DNA from: Enterococcus lacertideformus
GTDB taxonomy: Bacteria > Bacillota > Bacilli > Lactobacillales > Enterococcaceae
DNA length: 64,000 nucleotides
Direction: 5' to 3'
Assembly: GCA_015680865.1 (NCBI GenBank)
Contig: JADAKE010000017.1
Coordinates: forward strand, 62,001 to 126,000
Positions 39,314 to 48,537 of this stretch are shown here, in pieces. The stretch's first letter is position 1, and each line of letters begins with the position of its first letter. The notes below the pieces were generated by a model. The model saw only the letters and a program-made list of their open reading frames with translations, did no database searches and was not told where the DNA came from. The translations under genes and the position numbers were made by a program.

Positions 39314-39835
39314 TTATATTCCAGTGATAGTTTTTACTTCTTTTCCTGATTCAAAGGAAAGTAGATAATAATTTAATTGATCCTTTGAATTTTTTCCTAT
39401 AATTTCCCAGACTGTTTGGTCATTATACATACCAAGAGCTACCTTTTCGATCTGGATTTCTGGATGAGTCTCCGCAATTTTTTGTTTCGCTTCCTGTTCA
39501 GTCAATCCATTTTTTTGGTCTAAAACTTTTACTTTTTCTCCTGATTTAGGAATAATGACCGCAATTTCTTGCCCTTTATCATTTTTACCTGTCAAAGAAA
39601 AATAAGTTTTTTTACGCGTAAACCAATAAAAATGATCGACTTCTTCAAGGTCTGCATATTTTTTAGCGATTTCGATTGCTTCTGCTTTTGCTTGCATCCT
39701 TGGACTACTAGCACGTAAGTAAAAAATCGTACTGAATACAATAATTGCTAACAAAGCGATAATCAGCCCGAGTAATACACGGTTGATTGTTTTTTCTTGC
39801 GGTGGTTCTTGCTTTGATTTTGATTGTTTATTCAA
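39314..39835 (-). CDS. YpmB-like DUF5590 membrane-anchored protein
   Basis: A 173-residue protein with an N-terminal basic segment, one membrane helix (VLLGLIIALLAIIVFSTIFYL, about 20-40) and two extracytoplasmic PepSY-like repeats (FSLTGKNDKGQEIAVIIP, VWEIIGKNSKDQLNYYLLS). It corresponds to B. subtilis YpmB, which sits at the same place between dinG/ypmA and aspB. The start is TTG 39833-39835, with AAAAGGAG nine bases upstream. Function unknown. Confidence 0.82.
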   Translation of the reverse strand: MNKQSKSKQEPPQEKTINRVLLGLIIALLAIIVFSTIFYLRASSPRMQAKAEAIEIAKKYADLEEVDHFYWFTRKKTYFSLTGKNDKGQEIAVIIPKSGEKVKVLDQKNGLTEQEAKQKIAETHPEIQIEKVALGMYNDQTVWEIIGKNSKDQLNYYLLSFESGKEVKTITGI

Positions 39836-39912
39836 GGATCGTCGCTCCTTTTATATTGGCTAAAATTTATTATAGCAGATTTTTTATATGAAAAAAAATT
39901 GTCAGTAGAAGT

Positions 39913-42693
39913 TTATTCTTCATTTTTATTTAAGAAGATCTGAATGTCCTGACAAATATCATCCAATGTTTCTTCTTTGATCGTTAGATTCTTAGGCAAT
40001 GCGTGGATGATTCGAGCACTATACTTTGCGGAAAGAAAGCGACGATCCAAGATCAACAAGACTCCACGGTCTTCTTCAGAACGGATCAATCGCCCTAAGG
40101 CTTGTCGTAGCTTTAAGGCAGCTTTAGGCACAGATTCTTGATAAAAAGGGTTGATTCCTTCAGATTCAAGATACGTATTTCTTGCTTTTACCATGGGACG
40201 CAACGGGTTATCAAAAGGTAGTCTAGTTATAACGACGATCTGTAAAGCATCTCCAGGTAAATCCACCCCTTCCCAAAAGCTATCTGCTCCAAAAAGAACA
40301 CTCATTTCAGACAACATGAAACGCTTCAATAGCTTTTGACGACCCCCTCCTATTCCTTGTGCCAAGATTTCTCGCCCTTGTTCTAGCATTGACATATGGA
40401 TCGTCTGATAGACTTTTTGCAAAACTTCATGAGAGGTGAACAATACTAATATCGGTCGCTTTTCTTGGGAAATCAACCGAGCCAATGTACAAGATAGATA
40501 GTTGATATATTGCTGATTGTTCACCTGACTAATCGTTGGTGCTTCTTTAGGTACATAAATCCTTGCTTGTTTTTCATAATCATAAGGAGAAGCAAGAACT
40601 TTTAACGGCGTGCCTTCAATGCCTAATCGTTTTGCTAAATATTGCCGATTCGGACCTACTTTAAGAGTACCACCAATATATATTATATGGCGGTAACGCG
40701 GATACCACACTGTTGTTTTCAATAAAGCAGCTTTAAAATCATGGAGATGAAAAATTGCTTGTTGCGGTGTTTTGTTAGGAATAAACCAGTGGATCAAATG
40801 TTCATGCCAATCTTCCAGCCATTTCTCCATAAAAGCTGCTTGCTTTTCCATCTGATCAAATAGTTGGTACAGTTTCGCTAAATCGAGCCTCATCTTATTT
40901 GTCCAACTTTCTTGAATCAATGTTAAGCTTAATTTCATTTGTCCTTGCAACTGCTGAATCTCGCGGTAAAAAAGCTGAAGATGATCAATAGCCAGACTAG
41001 ACTCGAATGATAGTTGTGCTAGTTTTTCTTGAGAAACCATGATTTCTTCTGGATATTCTCCAATTTTTTGTTTGGTAGCGAATTGATTTAGTCCTTCTGC
41101 TAGAAAAATTTGTGATTCATAAAGCGATCTTAACTCTTCTCGATAAACTTCTAACCAATGACTAACCTCATGACCTTTTGGCAAATATTTTTTGATTCGA
41201 ACAAATAAATGATCAGGTTCCTCAAACTGTTGAATCTGTCTATAAAAAGAAGCAATACTTAGACATTGATCGTTAACCTTTTCGGCGATGTCAGGTAAAT
41301 GATGAGCTTCATCAATCAACAAATAAGGGCTCTTTGGAAGTAAAGTTTTTTTTCTTTGTGTTTCTTGTACTAAGAATGCATGATTTACAATCAAAAAATT
41401 GCTTTGTTTTGCTTTTTCCTCTAAAAACCGAACAAAATCTTGTTCATAAAAGGATTGATTTTTTGCTAAAAAAGAGGTGCCTCTATGAGCAATATCAGAA
41501 AAAAAAGCATGGTTCAAATTTGTCAGATGCAGCTCATCTAAATCGCCAGTTTTTGTTTGCGTTAACCAAACCAACACAGCCATTTGATACAATAAATATT
41601 GTTTTTGTTCTTTTGGTACTTCAAGAGTCGCTTTAAATCTTTGTAAGTCAATATAATGCCGATAACTTTTGATGATCGTAGCTTGAATAGGTTGATCAAG
41701 CAACTGATTTAGCAATGGAATATCTTTTTCCATGATCTGTTGCTGTAAGACTAAAGAAACTGTACTGATGATTGCTGGCTTTTCTGGGGTAGCTAAATAA
41801 CTTAAAGGAAGTAAATAACCGATTGTTTTCCCCATTCCTGTGGCTGCCTCGATCATTAAATCTTTTGATTCTTCTTTCGTAAAATGGTCATACACTGCAT
41901 TCATCAATCTATTTTGCTCTTTACGATACATTAGTGTTTTTCCAAATATTTTTACTTTAGCTTGCTTTTTTCTAGGATAAACTTGCTCTTTATAATGCAC
42001 ACTAGTATAAAGCTCGACTTGTTTTTTTTGCAAAGCCAGACCATCAATGATTTCTAAATTTTTATCCAAGGGTTTAGGATGTTCTTTCATTTCTTCCATT
42101 ACTGTTTGAATAAAAACACCTGTGTCCTTTCCTGTTTGTCCACTTAAAGTAGTAATAGCTTCTAGCGTGATTAGAGGTAAATTTCTCATTCGCTCTTCAA
42201 TCAATAACAACAATTGTGCTGTTACTTCCGCATCACTGTCTGCTTGATGAGGATTTTCATGAGTAAAGCCCAGACTATCTGCTAAATCTGTCAATCGAAA
42301 ACTTGGTTCACTTGGCAAGAAAATCTGTGCTAACTCTACGGTATCAATTCCAGGAATAGTTAACGTAGGTGTCTGGCAACGCAGCAATTCCTGGTTAAGA
42401 AAGTTATAATCAAAATAGATATTATGCGCAACGAAAATCGTATCTACTAAAAGATTATAAATAGTTGCTGCAACATCCTCAAAATAAGGGGCTTGTTGGA
42501 CACGACGATTGGATATCCCCGTCAAGTGCTGAATTTGTTTTGAAATCTTCCGCCCTGGATTAATGTCTATCGAAAAGCGAGAAGTGATTTGGCCAGCTTC
42601 AATCATGACACACCCAAATTGAATAATCCGATCTTCTTTTGGATTTGTCCCAGTTGTTTCAATATCGACAACTGCATAAGTTTTTGGTTTCAA
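39913..42693 (-). CDS. dinG: DinG-family helicase with N-terminal exonuclease domain
   Basis: A DNA repair protein joining a DnaQ-like 3'-5' exonuclease domain (about 1-170: VVDIETTGTNP, HNIYFDYNFL, HQADSDAEVT) to an XPD/DinG superfamily helicase: Walker A EAATGMGKTIGYLLP (about 285), DEAH in LLIDEAHHLPD, and FGADSFWEGVDLPGD plus LRQALGRLIRSEED in the second RecA lobe. No iron-sulfur cysteine cluster is evident, as in Gram-positive DinG. The start is TTG 42691-42693 (LKPKTYAVVDIE) behind GAGGT; the ATG at 42753 would add 20 non-homologous residues. 926 residues, intact. Confidence 0.92.
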   Translation of the reverse strand: MKPKTYAVVDIETTGTNPKEDRIIQFGCVMIEAGQITSRFSIDINPGRKISKQIQHLTGISNRRVQQAPYFEDVAATIYNLLVDTIFVAHNIYFDYNFLNQELLRCQTPTLTIPGIDTVELAQIFLPSEPSFRLTDLADSLGFTHENPHQADSDAEVTAQLLLLIEERMRNLPLITLEAITTLSGQTGKDTGVFIQTVMEEMKEHPKPLDKNLEIIDGLALQKKQVELYTSVHYKEQVYPRKKQAKVKIFGKTLMYRKEQNRLMNAVYDHFTKEESKDLMIEAATGMGKTIGYLLPLSYLATPEKPAIISTVSLVLQQQIMEKDIPLLNQLLDQPIQATIIKSYRHYIDLQRFKATLEVPKEQKQYLLYQMAVLVWLTQTKTGDLDELHLTNLNHAFFSDIAHRGTSFLAKNQSFYEQDFVRFLEEKAKQSNFLIVNHAFLVQETQRKKTLLPKSPYLLIDEAHHLPDIAEKVNDQCLSIASFYRQIQQFEEPDHLFVRIKKYLPKGHEVSHWLEVYREELRSLYESQIFLAEGLNQFATKQKIGEYPEEIMVSQEKLAQLSFESSLAIDHLQLFYREIQQLQGQMKLSLTLIQESWTNKMRLDLAKLYQLFDQMEKQAAFMEKWLEDWHEHLIHWFIPNKTPQQAIFHLHDFKAALLKTTVWYPRYRHIIYIGGTLKVGPNRQYLAKRLGIEGTPLKVLASPYDYEKQARIYVPKEAPTISQVNNQQYINYLSCTLARLISQEKRPILVLFTSHEVLQKVYQTIHMSMLEQGREILAQGIGGGRQKLLKRFMLSEMSVLFGADSFWEGVDLPGDALQIVVITRLPFDNPLRPMVKARNTYLESEGINPFYQESVPKAALKLRQALGRLIRSEEDRGVLLILDRRFLSAKYSARIIHALPKNLTIKEETLDDICQDIQIFLNKNEE

Positions 42694-42868
42694 AATAGCT
42701 ACCTCTTCTCTTGCTTTTAAATGTTCTCTTGCGATTATACTACAAACAAACAAAAAATTCTTAATTCCTATTTGGATTTTACAAGGAAAAACTTTATTTT
42801 ATTCGTTCTTTTTTCATTTCCTTTACTGAAAGTCTTACTTCTCTAAAGACGAATTGCTTCAAACTGCA

Positions 42869-42911
42869 AAAAAGCCCGATAACTGTCCATCAGACAGATA
42901 TCGGGCTTTTA
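42869..42911 (-). terminator. terminator of the cold-shock gene
   Basis: AAAAGCCCGATATCTGTC pairs with GACAGTTATCGGGCTTTT on the minus strand (one mismatch), followed by TTTTGC. It lies 15 bases past the stop codon. Confidence 0.9.
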
Positions 42912-42926
42912 TTTTATATGGGCTAA

Positions 42927-43127
42927 TTAAGCTTTAGTAACATTAGTTGCTTGAGGGCCACGTTGACCTTCTTCAACATCAAAGTTTACTGTTTGACCTT
43001 CTTCTAAAGTTTTGAATCCGTCGCCTTGGATAGCTGAGAAATGAACGAATACATCGTTACCATTTTCTGCTGTAATAAATCCAAAACCTTTTTCTGAGTT
43101 AAACCATTTTACTGTACCTGTTTCCAT
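42927..43127 (-). CDS. cold-shock protein (CspA family)
   Basis: A 66-residue single-stranded nucleic-acid-binding protein and RNA chaperone. [19 protein letters not shown] contains RNP1-type GFGFIT, and [10 protein letters not shown] is RNP2. I start at ATG 43125-43127, with AAGGAGGA upstream; the longer in-frame start (43166) would add 13 residues lying in the leader. Monocistronic, with its own terminator and a long leader typical of csp genes. Confidence 0.96.
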   Translation of the reverse strand: METGTVKWFNSEKGFGFITAENGNDVFVHFSAIQGDGFKTLEEGQTVNFDVEEGQRGPQATNVTKA

Positions 43128-43255
43128 AATAAAAATCCTCCTTGTGTCTCGACACATATTTTGCAATTACTTGAATGGTGTATATCTGGAAGATGTTTAT
43201 TTGAAACAAGCTACCACAGATTACCGAACAAAAACTACATTTTTAATATATCATA
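43128..43255 (-). promoter_or_regulatory. csp promoter and long 5' leader
   Basis: An extended -10, TGATATATT (TATATT at 43245-43250), would start transcription near 43238 and give a leader of about 110 nt, as is usual for temperature-responsive csp mRNAs. A good -35 is not evident. The leader ends in AAGGAGGA. Confidence 0.5.
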
Positions 43256-43375
43256 CCGTTTACAAAATAGCCACTATTTTAGCCTTCTTTTTTTTCTTTT
43301 AAATTAGTATTTTATGAATCAAGTGAAACCCAACATTCCTTGTGTTTTCTCTCAACTAAAATATTTCGATTGTCA

Positions 43376-44482
43376 TTAGTAACGAAGGATGGCAACTAGA
43401 CTCTTCTCGTCTGGTGCATCTTTTTGTTCAAGAATAAGAACTTGACCACCATTCGTGATGACATTATATGCTAACTCATTTAATACTTGGCGACGGTCAT
43501 ACTCTGTCTCTGGGTCTTCCCCAAATCCATCGGCCAAGTTTGATGTCGCAATAAATAGATGAGAAATTTTTCCTTCTTTAGCAGCTGGAACAATATCGAC
43601 AAGCTGATCAATAAATTTTTTATCTAATAAACGATTATAGTCTGCCACTTCTTTAGCAGCTAATTCATCTGATAATTTTTTCGCACCTTCTTCAATTTCC
43701 TTTAATGTCAATTGAGCAGGAGAAGCAGAAATGGCCACGTCTGAACGATAATAAGGATTTTTTGCCACTTTTTTAAACATTGTTTGATTTTCTGGTAAAG
43801 CAAATAAATAAATCGGTAGTTTTTCTGAATTTTCAAAAGTATCTTTGAAGTACTCATCAACTACTTGGTAATAATTGACCCAGTCGATTTCTACTTCTTC
43901 ATCTTTTGGATTGACCCCATGAAAAGTTGCTCCTTCACTACCATTTGACGTGTAGTTCAGACTACCGCCAGTTAATTCAGAACCTAAAGCAGTCACCACA
44001 TCTCTTGGCGCCTCTTCTGATAATTTTACTTCTTTTACTTGCTTATTTTTTACTTCATAAAGTTTCATTGAATCACGATTCAATACCAATAAATAATAGG
44101 CATAATTAAAGTGACTGTTTTTGATAATCGCTAATAAATATGGAAGTTCACTCACATAATACTGATCATCTACAGGAATATTTAGTCGATGGATATACGT
44201 ATGCTCTGAAGACAAGATAACTGCAACACTTGTTGTTGCACTCAGCAAAAATGAAGCATCTTCTAACAAACTATTGATTTTTTCTTGGAATAAGGCCCAA
44301 TCATGTTCGCCATATCTTTTTTCGAAACGTTTTTTCGCTTCTTTTGCAAAATTTTTGAACTTGATTTGATCTTTTTCTACGTCTTGATGTGCAACATGAG
44401 TATTTAACATAATCGTAACAAATGGACCCTTTGCACCTTCTGAAGTCAACTGTGACAACAATTCTTTTGCCATTTTTGTCAT
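43376..44482 (-). CDS. baeRF-family protein (bacterial archaeo-eukaryotic release-factor-like domain)
   Basis: A 368-residue cytoplasmic protein. The fold family is related to eRF1 and Pelota and is proposed to act on ribosomes, but no member in Firmicutes has an established function. Visible blocks are LTSEGAKGPFVTIMLNTH, VAVILSSEHTYIHRLNIPV, YYLLVLNRDSMKLYEVKN and the C-terminal ISHLFIATSNLADGF / NGGQVLILEQ. AGGAGGG precedes the ATG. Monocistronic, between csp and a broken small membrane gene. Intact. Confidence 0.75.
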   Translation of the reverse strand: MTKMAKELLSQLTSEGAKGPFVTIMLNTHVAHQDVEKDQIKFKNFAKEAKKRFEKRYGEHDWALFQEKINSLLEDASFLLSATTSVAVILSSEHTYIHRLNIPVDDQYYVSELPYLLAIIKNSHFNYAYYLLVLNRDSMKLYEVKNKQVKEVKLSEEAPRDVVTALGSELTGGSLNYTSNGSEGATFHGVNPKDEEVEIDWVNYYQVVDEYFKDTFENSEKLPIYLFALPENQTMFKKVAKNPYYRSDVAISASPAQLTLKEIEEGAKKLSDELAAKEVADYNRLLDKKFIDQLVDIVPAAKEGKISHLFIATSNLADGFGEDPETEYDRRQVLNELAYNVITNGGQVLILEQKDAPDEKSLVAILRY

Positions 44483-44707
44483 AAACGTATCCCTCCTAAA
44501 AAGTCATTCCTTTACTATAAGTAAAGTCTACCACAACAGAATTTTTCAAGACAATAAAACGAATTCCTGCTTCAAAACATTCTAAAGCCATAGTTTTTCT
44601 TAACTTCATCTTTGCTTCATATTTTCATCAAATATCTTATCTAAAAATTAACAATCTCTTCAATTATCAATGATATACTAAACAAAATAATCTAAAGAGG
44701 TGATTTA

Positions 44708-44914
44708 ATGCATTTACTTATGATTTTTAGCTTATTAAGTATGACCGCACTTTTTCTTTTTACAGCCTCCCGTTTAAGTAGTTCTGAAGTTAAAACGATA
44801 AAGGTTCGTAACAATAGTCAAGACAAATATTGATTCTTCACTTACTGTGTGCCAGTGATTGGATTGATTTTCTCTTTTTCACTCATCGAAAGATTTCAGA
44901 AAAAGCTTCATTAA
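44708..44914 (+). pseudogene. small two-helix membrane protein, split by TGA
   Basis: Behind AAGAGGTGAT, a 41-codon frame MHLLMIFSLLSMTALFLFTA ends at TGA 44831-44833 (NSQDKY-stop). The same frame continues for 26 codons as FFTYCVPVIGLIFSFSLIER and ends QKKLH at TAA 44912. A ribosome-binding site plus two hydrophobic segments in one frame suggest a 68-residue membrane protein disabled by a nonsense change, although the first 41 codons could also be a genuine single-helix protein. Family unknown. Confidence 0.5.
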
Positions 44915-45163
44915 AGAACTATTTTATTAAATAAGATCAAGAAAACAGGTAAGGGTCCATTTTGAACACAAAAAATTTAAACAAAAAAATACTGTTAACA
45001 CCCCTCCTGAATCGATTAAAACAGGATAGTGCTGATATTTTCACAACAAAAAAGAGACAAAAAAGATTGCTTCGTACACACCTACTTTTTTGTTTCCTTT
45101 TTTGATGAATCATTTGTACAATGAATAATAAATTTGGTCTAAGTTTTTTAAACATTTTATTTT

Positions 45164-46045
45164 CTAAGAAGTACTTTTGGTCAATGACCAAATGACTTGT
45201 CCAGAATAAATCCCTGGCACAATTTCTAAGGGGTCGGCTTCAAATCTATAGTAGATATCATATTCATTAAAATTTTTAGTTAAATTTGCTGTTCCCACGG
45301 ATTCTTGCATCAATATTCTTTGCGCTTCACTACTTAGTTGAAAAAGTAATTTTTTTGTTTCTTTTTCAAAAAAGCAAAGAGAAAATTCTTCTCCCCATGT
45401 ATTCACTTGTTCAATGATAGATGAAGGACTTTTTCAACTGTAAAAAAATCCGTTTGCCGTTGTATAAGAACTGTCTGCACCTGGATACGCCCAAGCAATA
45501 TGATGTCCTCGAGAGACAGTTTCTCTATCCATCAAGCCGTCGCTACTAATAATACTGCTGTTATTATTATGAAAAGTATCAAATTCAATGGCAATACTGT
45601 TAGGGATAGCTCCTTGACTAAGAGGGATTGCACTTCCTGAATTTGCCCACACACCAATGGTGGGTCCTGCTTGTGCCGCTAAAGAGCCAAGCCCACTACT
45701 CTGCATAACAAAAGCTAAACCATCACTATCGTTTACGGTATTTTCGATGTAAAAAGCCATTTCGATTTTAAAATCTTTTGTAAAGGTGACCGGATTATTA
45801 AACCATACTGCTCCACTGGAATTGGTTGTAGTATCGTTTATTTGTACATATCAACGTGTCTCTTCTCCGGCTGGAGTCCCTGCTTTTCCTGCCGTCGAAA
45901 CCATTGTTTCGTCAATTGGCAAGGTTTCAAATGGTGGCGCAGTAACCGCTGCTTTCGTTTCTATAGGAAAAAGCATTGCCCAAGTAAATAAGAGAAAAAA
46001 CAATAATCTGCCTTGAAAAAATATTGGTTTCTCCTGTTTATTCAT
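45164..46045 (-). pseudogene. large WxL-domain, lectin-like surface protein, two premature TGA codons
   Basis: The natural start is ATG 46043-46045 (MNKQEKPIFFQGRLLFFLLF, a signal peptide), 8 bases after the DUF916 gene. An L-type-lectin-like region follows (AFYIENTVNDSDGLAFVMQS, NSIAIEFDTFHN, HHIAWAYPGA), then a short WxL C-terminus (YSGQVIWSLTKS). TGA at 45851-45853 (after GEETR) and TGA at 45434-45436 (after NGFFYS) interrupt one continuous frame. No frameshift is needed. It corresponds to the large WxL protein of E. faecium small/DUF916/large WxL loci. Confidence 0.85.
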
Positions 46046-46053
46046 ATTTAAGC

Positions 46054-47094
46054 TCACTTTCTTTGTGATTTTTTCACTTGATAATATCTCCAACCTAAAA
46101 ACAAGATAATGGCTAACAACAACGTAATAAATAATAACAATAAGTAAATCAACCAGTTATTTTTATCTTTTTGAGCGTACACTGTTTTTTGATTGATTGA
46201 TTTTGCGCTTGTCTTCGTCACAGTAAACGAATCATCGAAGTTCCAGTTTCCCTTGGAAGAAGTTAGTTCAATGTGTGTGGTGTAATCTCCAGTCTCCAGT
46301 TGTTCAGAAGCTAAATCTGTTATCAGAGGAAGAGTTGAATTAGGTGCAAACTGGTAATTTTCTGCTTTCTTCTCACCAACATTCTTCTTTGTTTTTTTGT
46401 TATAAATCGTTGTATGCACCCTTATATTCCCAAATGCAACTGGCTGATCATTTTTAATCGTGCTTTGAATAGCCGCATAGCTATTTTTTACAATTGGCTC
46501 TGTTTTTATCAAAGTTAAATTTGGCGAGGGAAGTTCTGTCAACTCGGATCTTAGACGAATCCCCAGTTGTGTGACGTAGCGTGTTTGGATCATGGACTCT
46601 TTCTGTGCAGTCTTAGCTTTTGGAGAAAGTAATTCAAACGAAAATGCTCCTAAAATTTCTCCAATAATATTTTGTTTATTTAATTTTAAAGTAAATAATA
46701 CTTCTTTTGCTTCATTTGGTTTCAATTTTATTTGTTGTTTTTTCGGTTCAATGAACTCGGTGAACGAATGTCCTTGGTTTTTTTCTGCTGTTTTTGCTAT
46801 TTGATAAGCAATAATTCCAGTTGAAGTGGTATAACTATTTAAAGCAGTGGCTTCGATTATTAACGCTTGATCTGTCGTATTTTGAACGACTATCATCAGG
46901 ATTTGTTCCGTTTCCTCTTTTACATGTAAATCAAAATAAGTCGCATCAGATACTTGATTTTCAGGAAAACTCGGCAAAACAGTAAAAGCGGTCGTTTCTG
47001 CCTTTACTATCAAAGATTTAAAGTTACTATTCCATAAGAAGAAACCTGAAAAGAAAACTAGCAAAAGAAGAACTTTTTTATTCTTTTTCGTCAT
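46054..47094 (-). CDS. DUF916/DUF3324 cell-surface protein (WxL-complex component)
   Basis: A 346-residue type-I membrane protein. Signal peptide about 1-31, an N-terminal WxL-interacting domain (FTVLPSFPENQVSDATYFDL), a second domain (TRYVTQLGIRLRSE onward), and a C-terminal membrane helix (NNWLIYLLLLFITLLLAIIL) with basic tail QVKKSQRK. Such proteins associate with WxL proteins and peptidoglycan and occur in every WxL cluster. It lies between the small WxL gene and the broken large one. The ribosome-binding site is weak (GAAAG). Confidence 0.9.
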   Translation of the reverse strand: MTKKNKKVLLLLVFFSGFFLWNSNFKSLIVKAETTAFTVLPSFPENQVSDATYFDLHVKEETEQILMIVVQNTTDQALIIEATALNSYTTSTGIIAYQIAKTAEKNQGHSFTEFIEPKKQQIKLKPNEAKEVLFTLKLNKQNIIGEILGAFSFELLSPKAKTAQKESMIQTRYVTQLGIRLRSELTELPSPNLTLIKTEPIVKNSYAAIQSTIKNDQPVAFGNIRVHTTIYNKKTKKNVGEKKAENYQFAPNSTLPLITDLASEQLETGDYTTHIELTSSKGNWNFDDSFTVTKTSAKSINQKTVYAQKDKNNWLIYLLLLFITLLLAIILFLGWRYYQVKKSQRK

Positions 47095-47133
47095 CTTTCA
47101 TATCACGCCATTCTTTAAATTTTTTTATAAAAA

Positions 47134-47193
47134 GAGCTTGAGACAAACGTCCATGAGGGTCATGACCTTCATAGACGTTTGTCCCAGCCTCTC
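47134..47193 (-). terminator. GGCTGGGACA-type hairpin between the small WxL and DUF916 genes
   Basis: On the minus strand GAGGCTGGGACAAACGTC pairs with GACGTTTGTCTCAAGCTC (two mismatches), extended by further ATGA/TCAT pairs, and TTTTTAT follows. It lies 8 bases after the small WxL stop, so it should reduce transcription into the DUF916 gene. TTTGTCCCAGCCTC recurs at 28.89 kb. Confidence 0.75.
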
Positions 47194-47201
47194 TTTTATT
47201 T

Positions 47202-47777
47202 TTACGCTGGTTTATAAGCGTTAGTTAAGGTCCATGTAACCACTCCTGTATACTGCCCACTATTGATATTTTGTTTTGGGAATGTCAATGTCGTTTCCGT
47301 AAAATCAAAAGTATTTGTTGCTAAACCAGTTGTACCATTTGCCGTAGCGACAAGCGTTGGATCAGTTGTCCCTGCATCAATTGCTGGAATTGTACCGATT
47401 GTCGCAGCCCCTGCCGTACGTGTGGCAGCTAAATTTAGTTTTACAGATTGGAGAGTAACTGACTTTTCATTGGTAATCGCTGATAAACTCGCTGTTAACA
47501 TCCAGCCAGAATCATTAGGACCTCTGTAATCTGAAATTGTCGTTGCTTCTGGTATACTTGTTAACTCTTGATCAGCTTCTGCAATCTCTTTAATCGTTAA
47601 GTCGCCAAAATCAAAGTTAGAAACGGTATCTAGACTTAAGATTCCCCCTTGAATATTTAACGAAGCGTCACTTGTTAATACAGCTGTTGGATTGGCCTCC
47701 ATAGCAAATGTCTCTTGTACCCCACCAACTACACCAATACCACTACCTAATAACAGTAAAATCGTACACTTTTTCAT
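47202..47777 (-). CDS. small WxL-domain surface protein
   Basis: 191 residues: signal peptide ending near TFAMEA, then a WxL domain that binds peptidoglycan non-covalently. The two WxL-type motifs are GWMLTAS (about residue 91) and the C-terminal YTGVVTWTLTNAYKPA; SLDTVSNFDFGDLTI is the usual N-terminal strand. First gene of the small WxL - DUF916 - large WxL set. Related E. faecium loci bind host matrix proteins. Intact, unlike its large partner. Confidence 0.93.
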   Translation of the reverse strand: MKKCTILLLLGSGIGVVGGVQETFAMEANPTAVLTSDASLNIQGGILSLDTVSNFDFGDLTIKEIAEADQELTSIPEATTISDYRGPNDSGWMLTASLSAITNEKSVTLQSVKLNLAATRTAGAATIGTIPAIDAGTTDPTLVATANGTTGLATNTFDFTETTLTFPKQNINSGQYTGVVTWTLTNAYKPA

Positions 47778-48537
47778 ATTACTATCCCGCCTTCATAAAA
47801 TGTGTGTTTTATAATCTATTTTTTATCATAAATTAATTATATCACATTTGATTTAAATCACAAGAAAAAACATCATAATAAATTAAAATTACAAAAAAAT
47901 ATGTTATTTAAATATTTCATCCACTTTTTGATTAAGTAAAACATTAAAATATCAAGCTAAATTAAAAATAAGAAACTATAAAATCTCAACATAAAATAAA
48001 TTAATAATCAGAGAGATTTTTTTAACATTAAAATTAAAGTGATAACTTTGATAAAATACAAAACAAAAAATTAAAAATAAATGAGGTAGATAACCGTTTT
48101 TATATTTTTATTAAGGAACATTATTAAATATATTCGCCTCCCTATTCTTAATAAAACAATTTAAAGACAAGAAGGAAAAGATTTAGAAAAATAATGGGGG
48201 CATAAGACAAAAAGACATCTTGGACTCTTTACATAGGTGCAGGTATAAAAACGAATAAACGGTGAAGTAAAAGGATCACCTTCAAAAAATAAGTCGAAAT
48301 TGGCTAGAAATTTAGAAGCACTAAGGAAATAATCAACGTCAACGAACTACTTTTTGTATTTCTAATCAATTTTAGGAAATACTCGCTTATTTCTTGATAC
48401 TAAATACTTTTTTATCAACCACTTTATATAATACAAGTGTCTTTTATAAAGTTTTTTTCAGAACCATTGAAACTGACCTATCTCTCTGATAAACTTTTTA
48501 CTTGTAAAAATATTATTAGAAAACAAGGAGAACAAAA
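47778..48537. other. 760-bp AT-rich gap, no gene seen
   Basis: Very AT-rich divergent region between the small WxL gene and the carboxypeptidase pseudogene. Part of 48190-48330 (GGGGGCATAAGACAAAAAG, AAATAAGTCGAAATTGG) loosely resembles the intergenic repeats elsewhere in the window but is too degenerate to assign. Confidence 0.4.

Noticed and set aside
44937..45191. 84-residue minus-strand frame downstream of the WxL pseudogene
   Set aside because: It overlaps the WxL C-terminus in another frame, and has no ribosome-binding site or recognisable domain.
22852..45853. Several in-frame TGA codons suggested recoding (TGA read as Trp or selenocysteine)
   Set aside because: TGA serves as a normal stop elsewhere in the window (for example phoP and copZ), no SECIS-like hairpins were evident, and TAA/TAG nonsense codons and frameshifts occur in the same class of genes.
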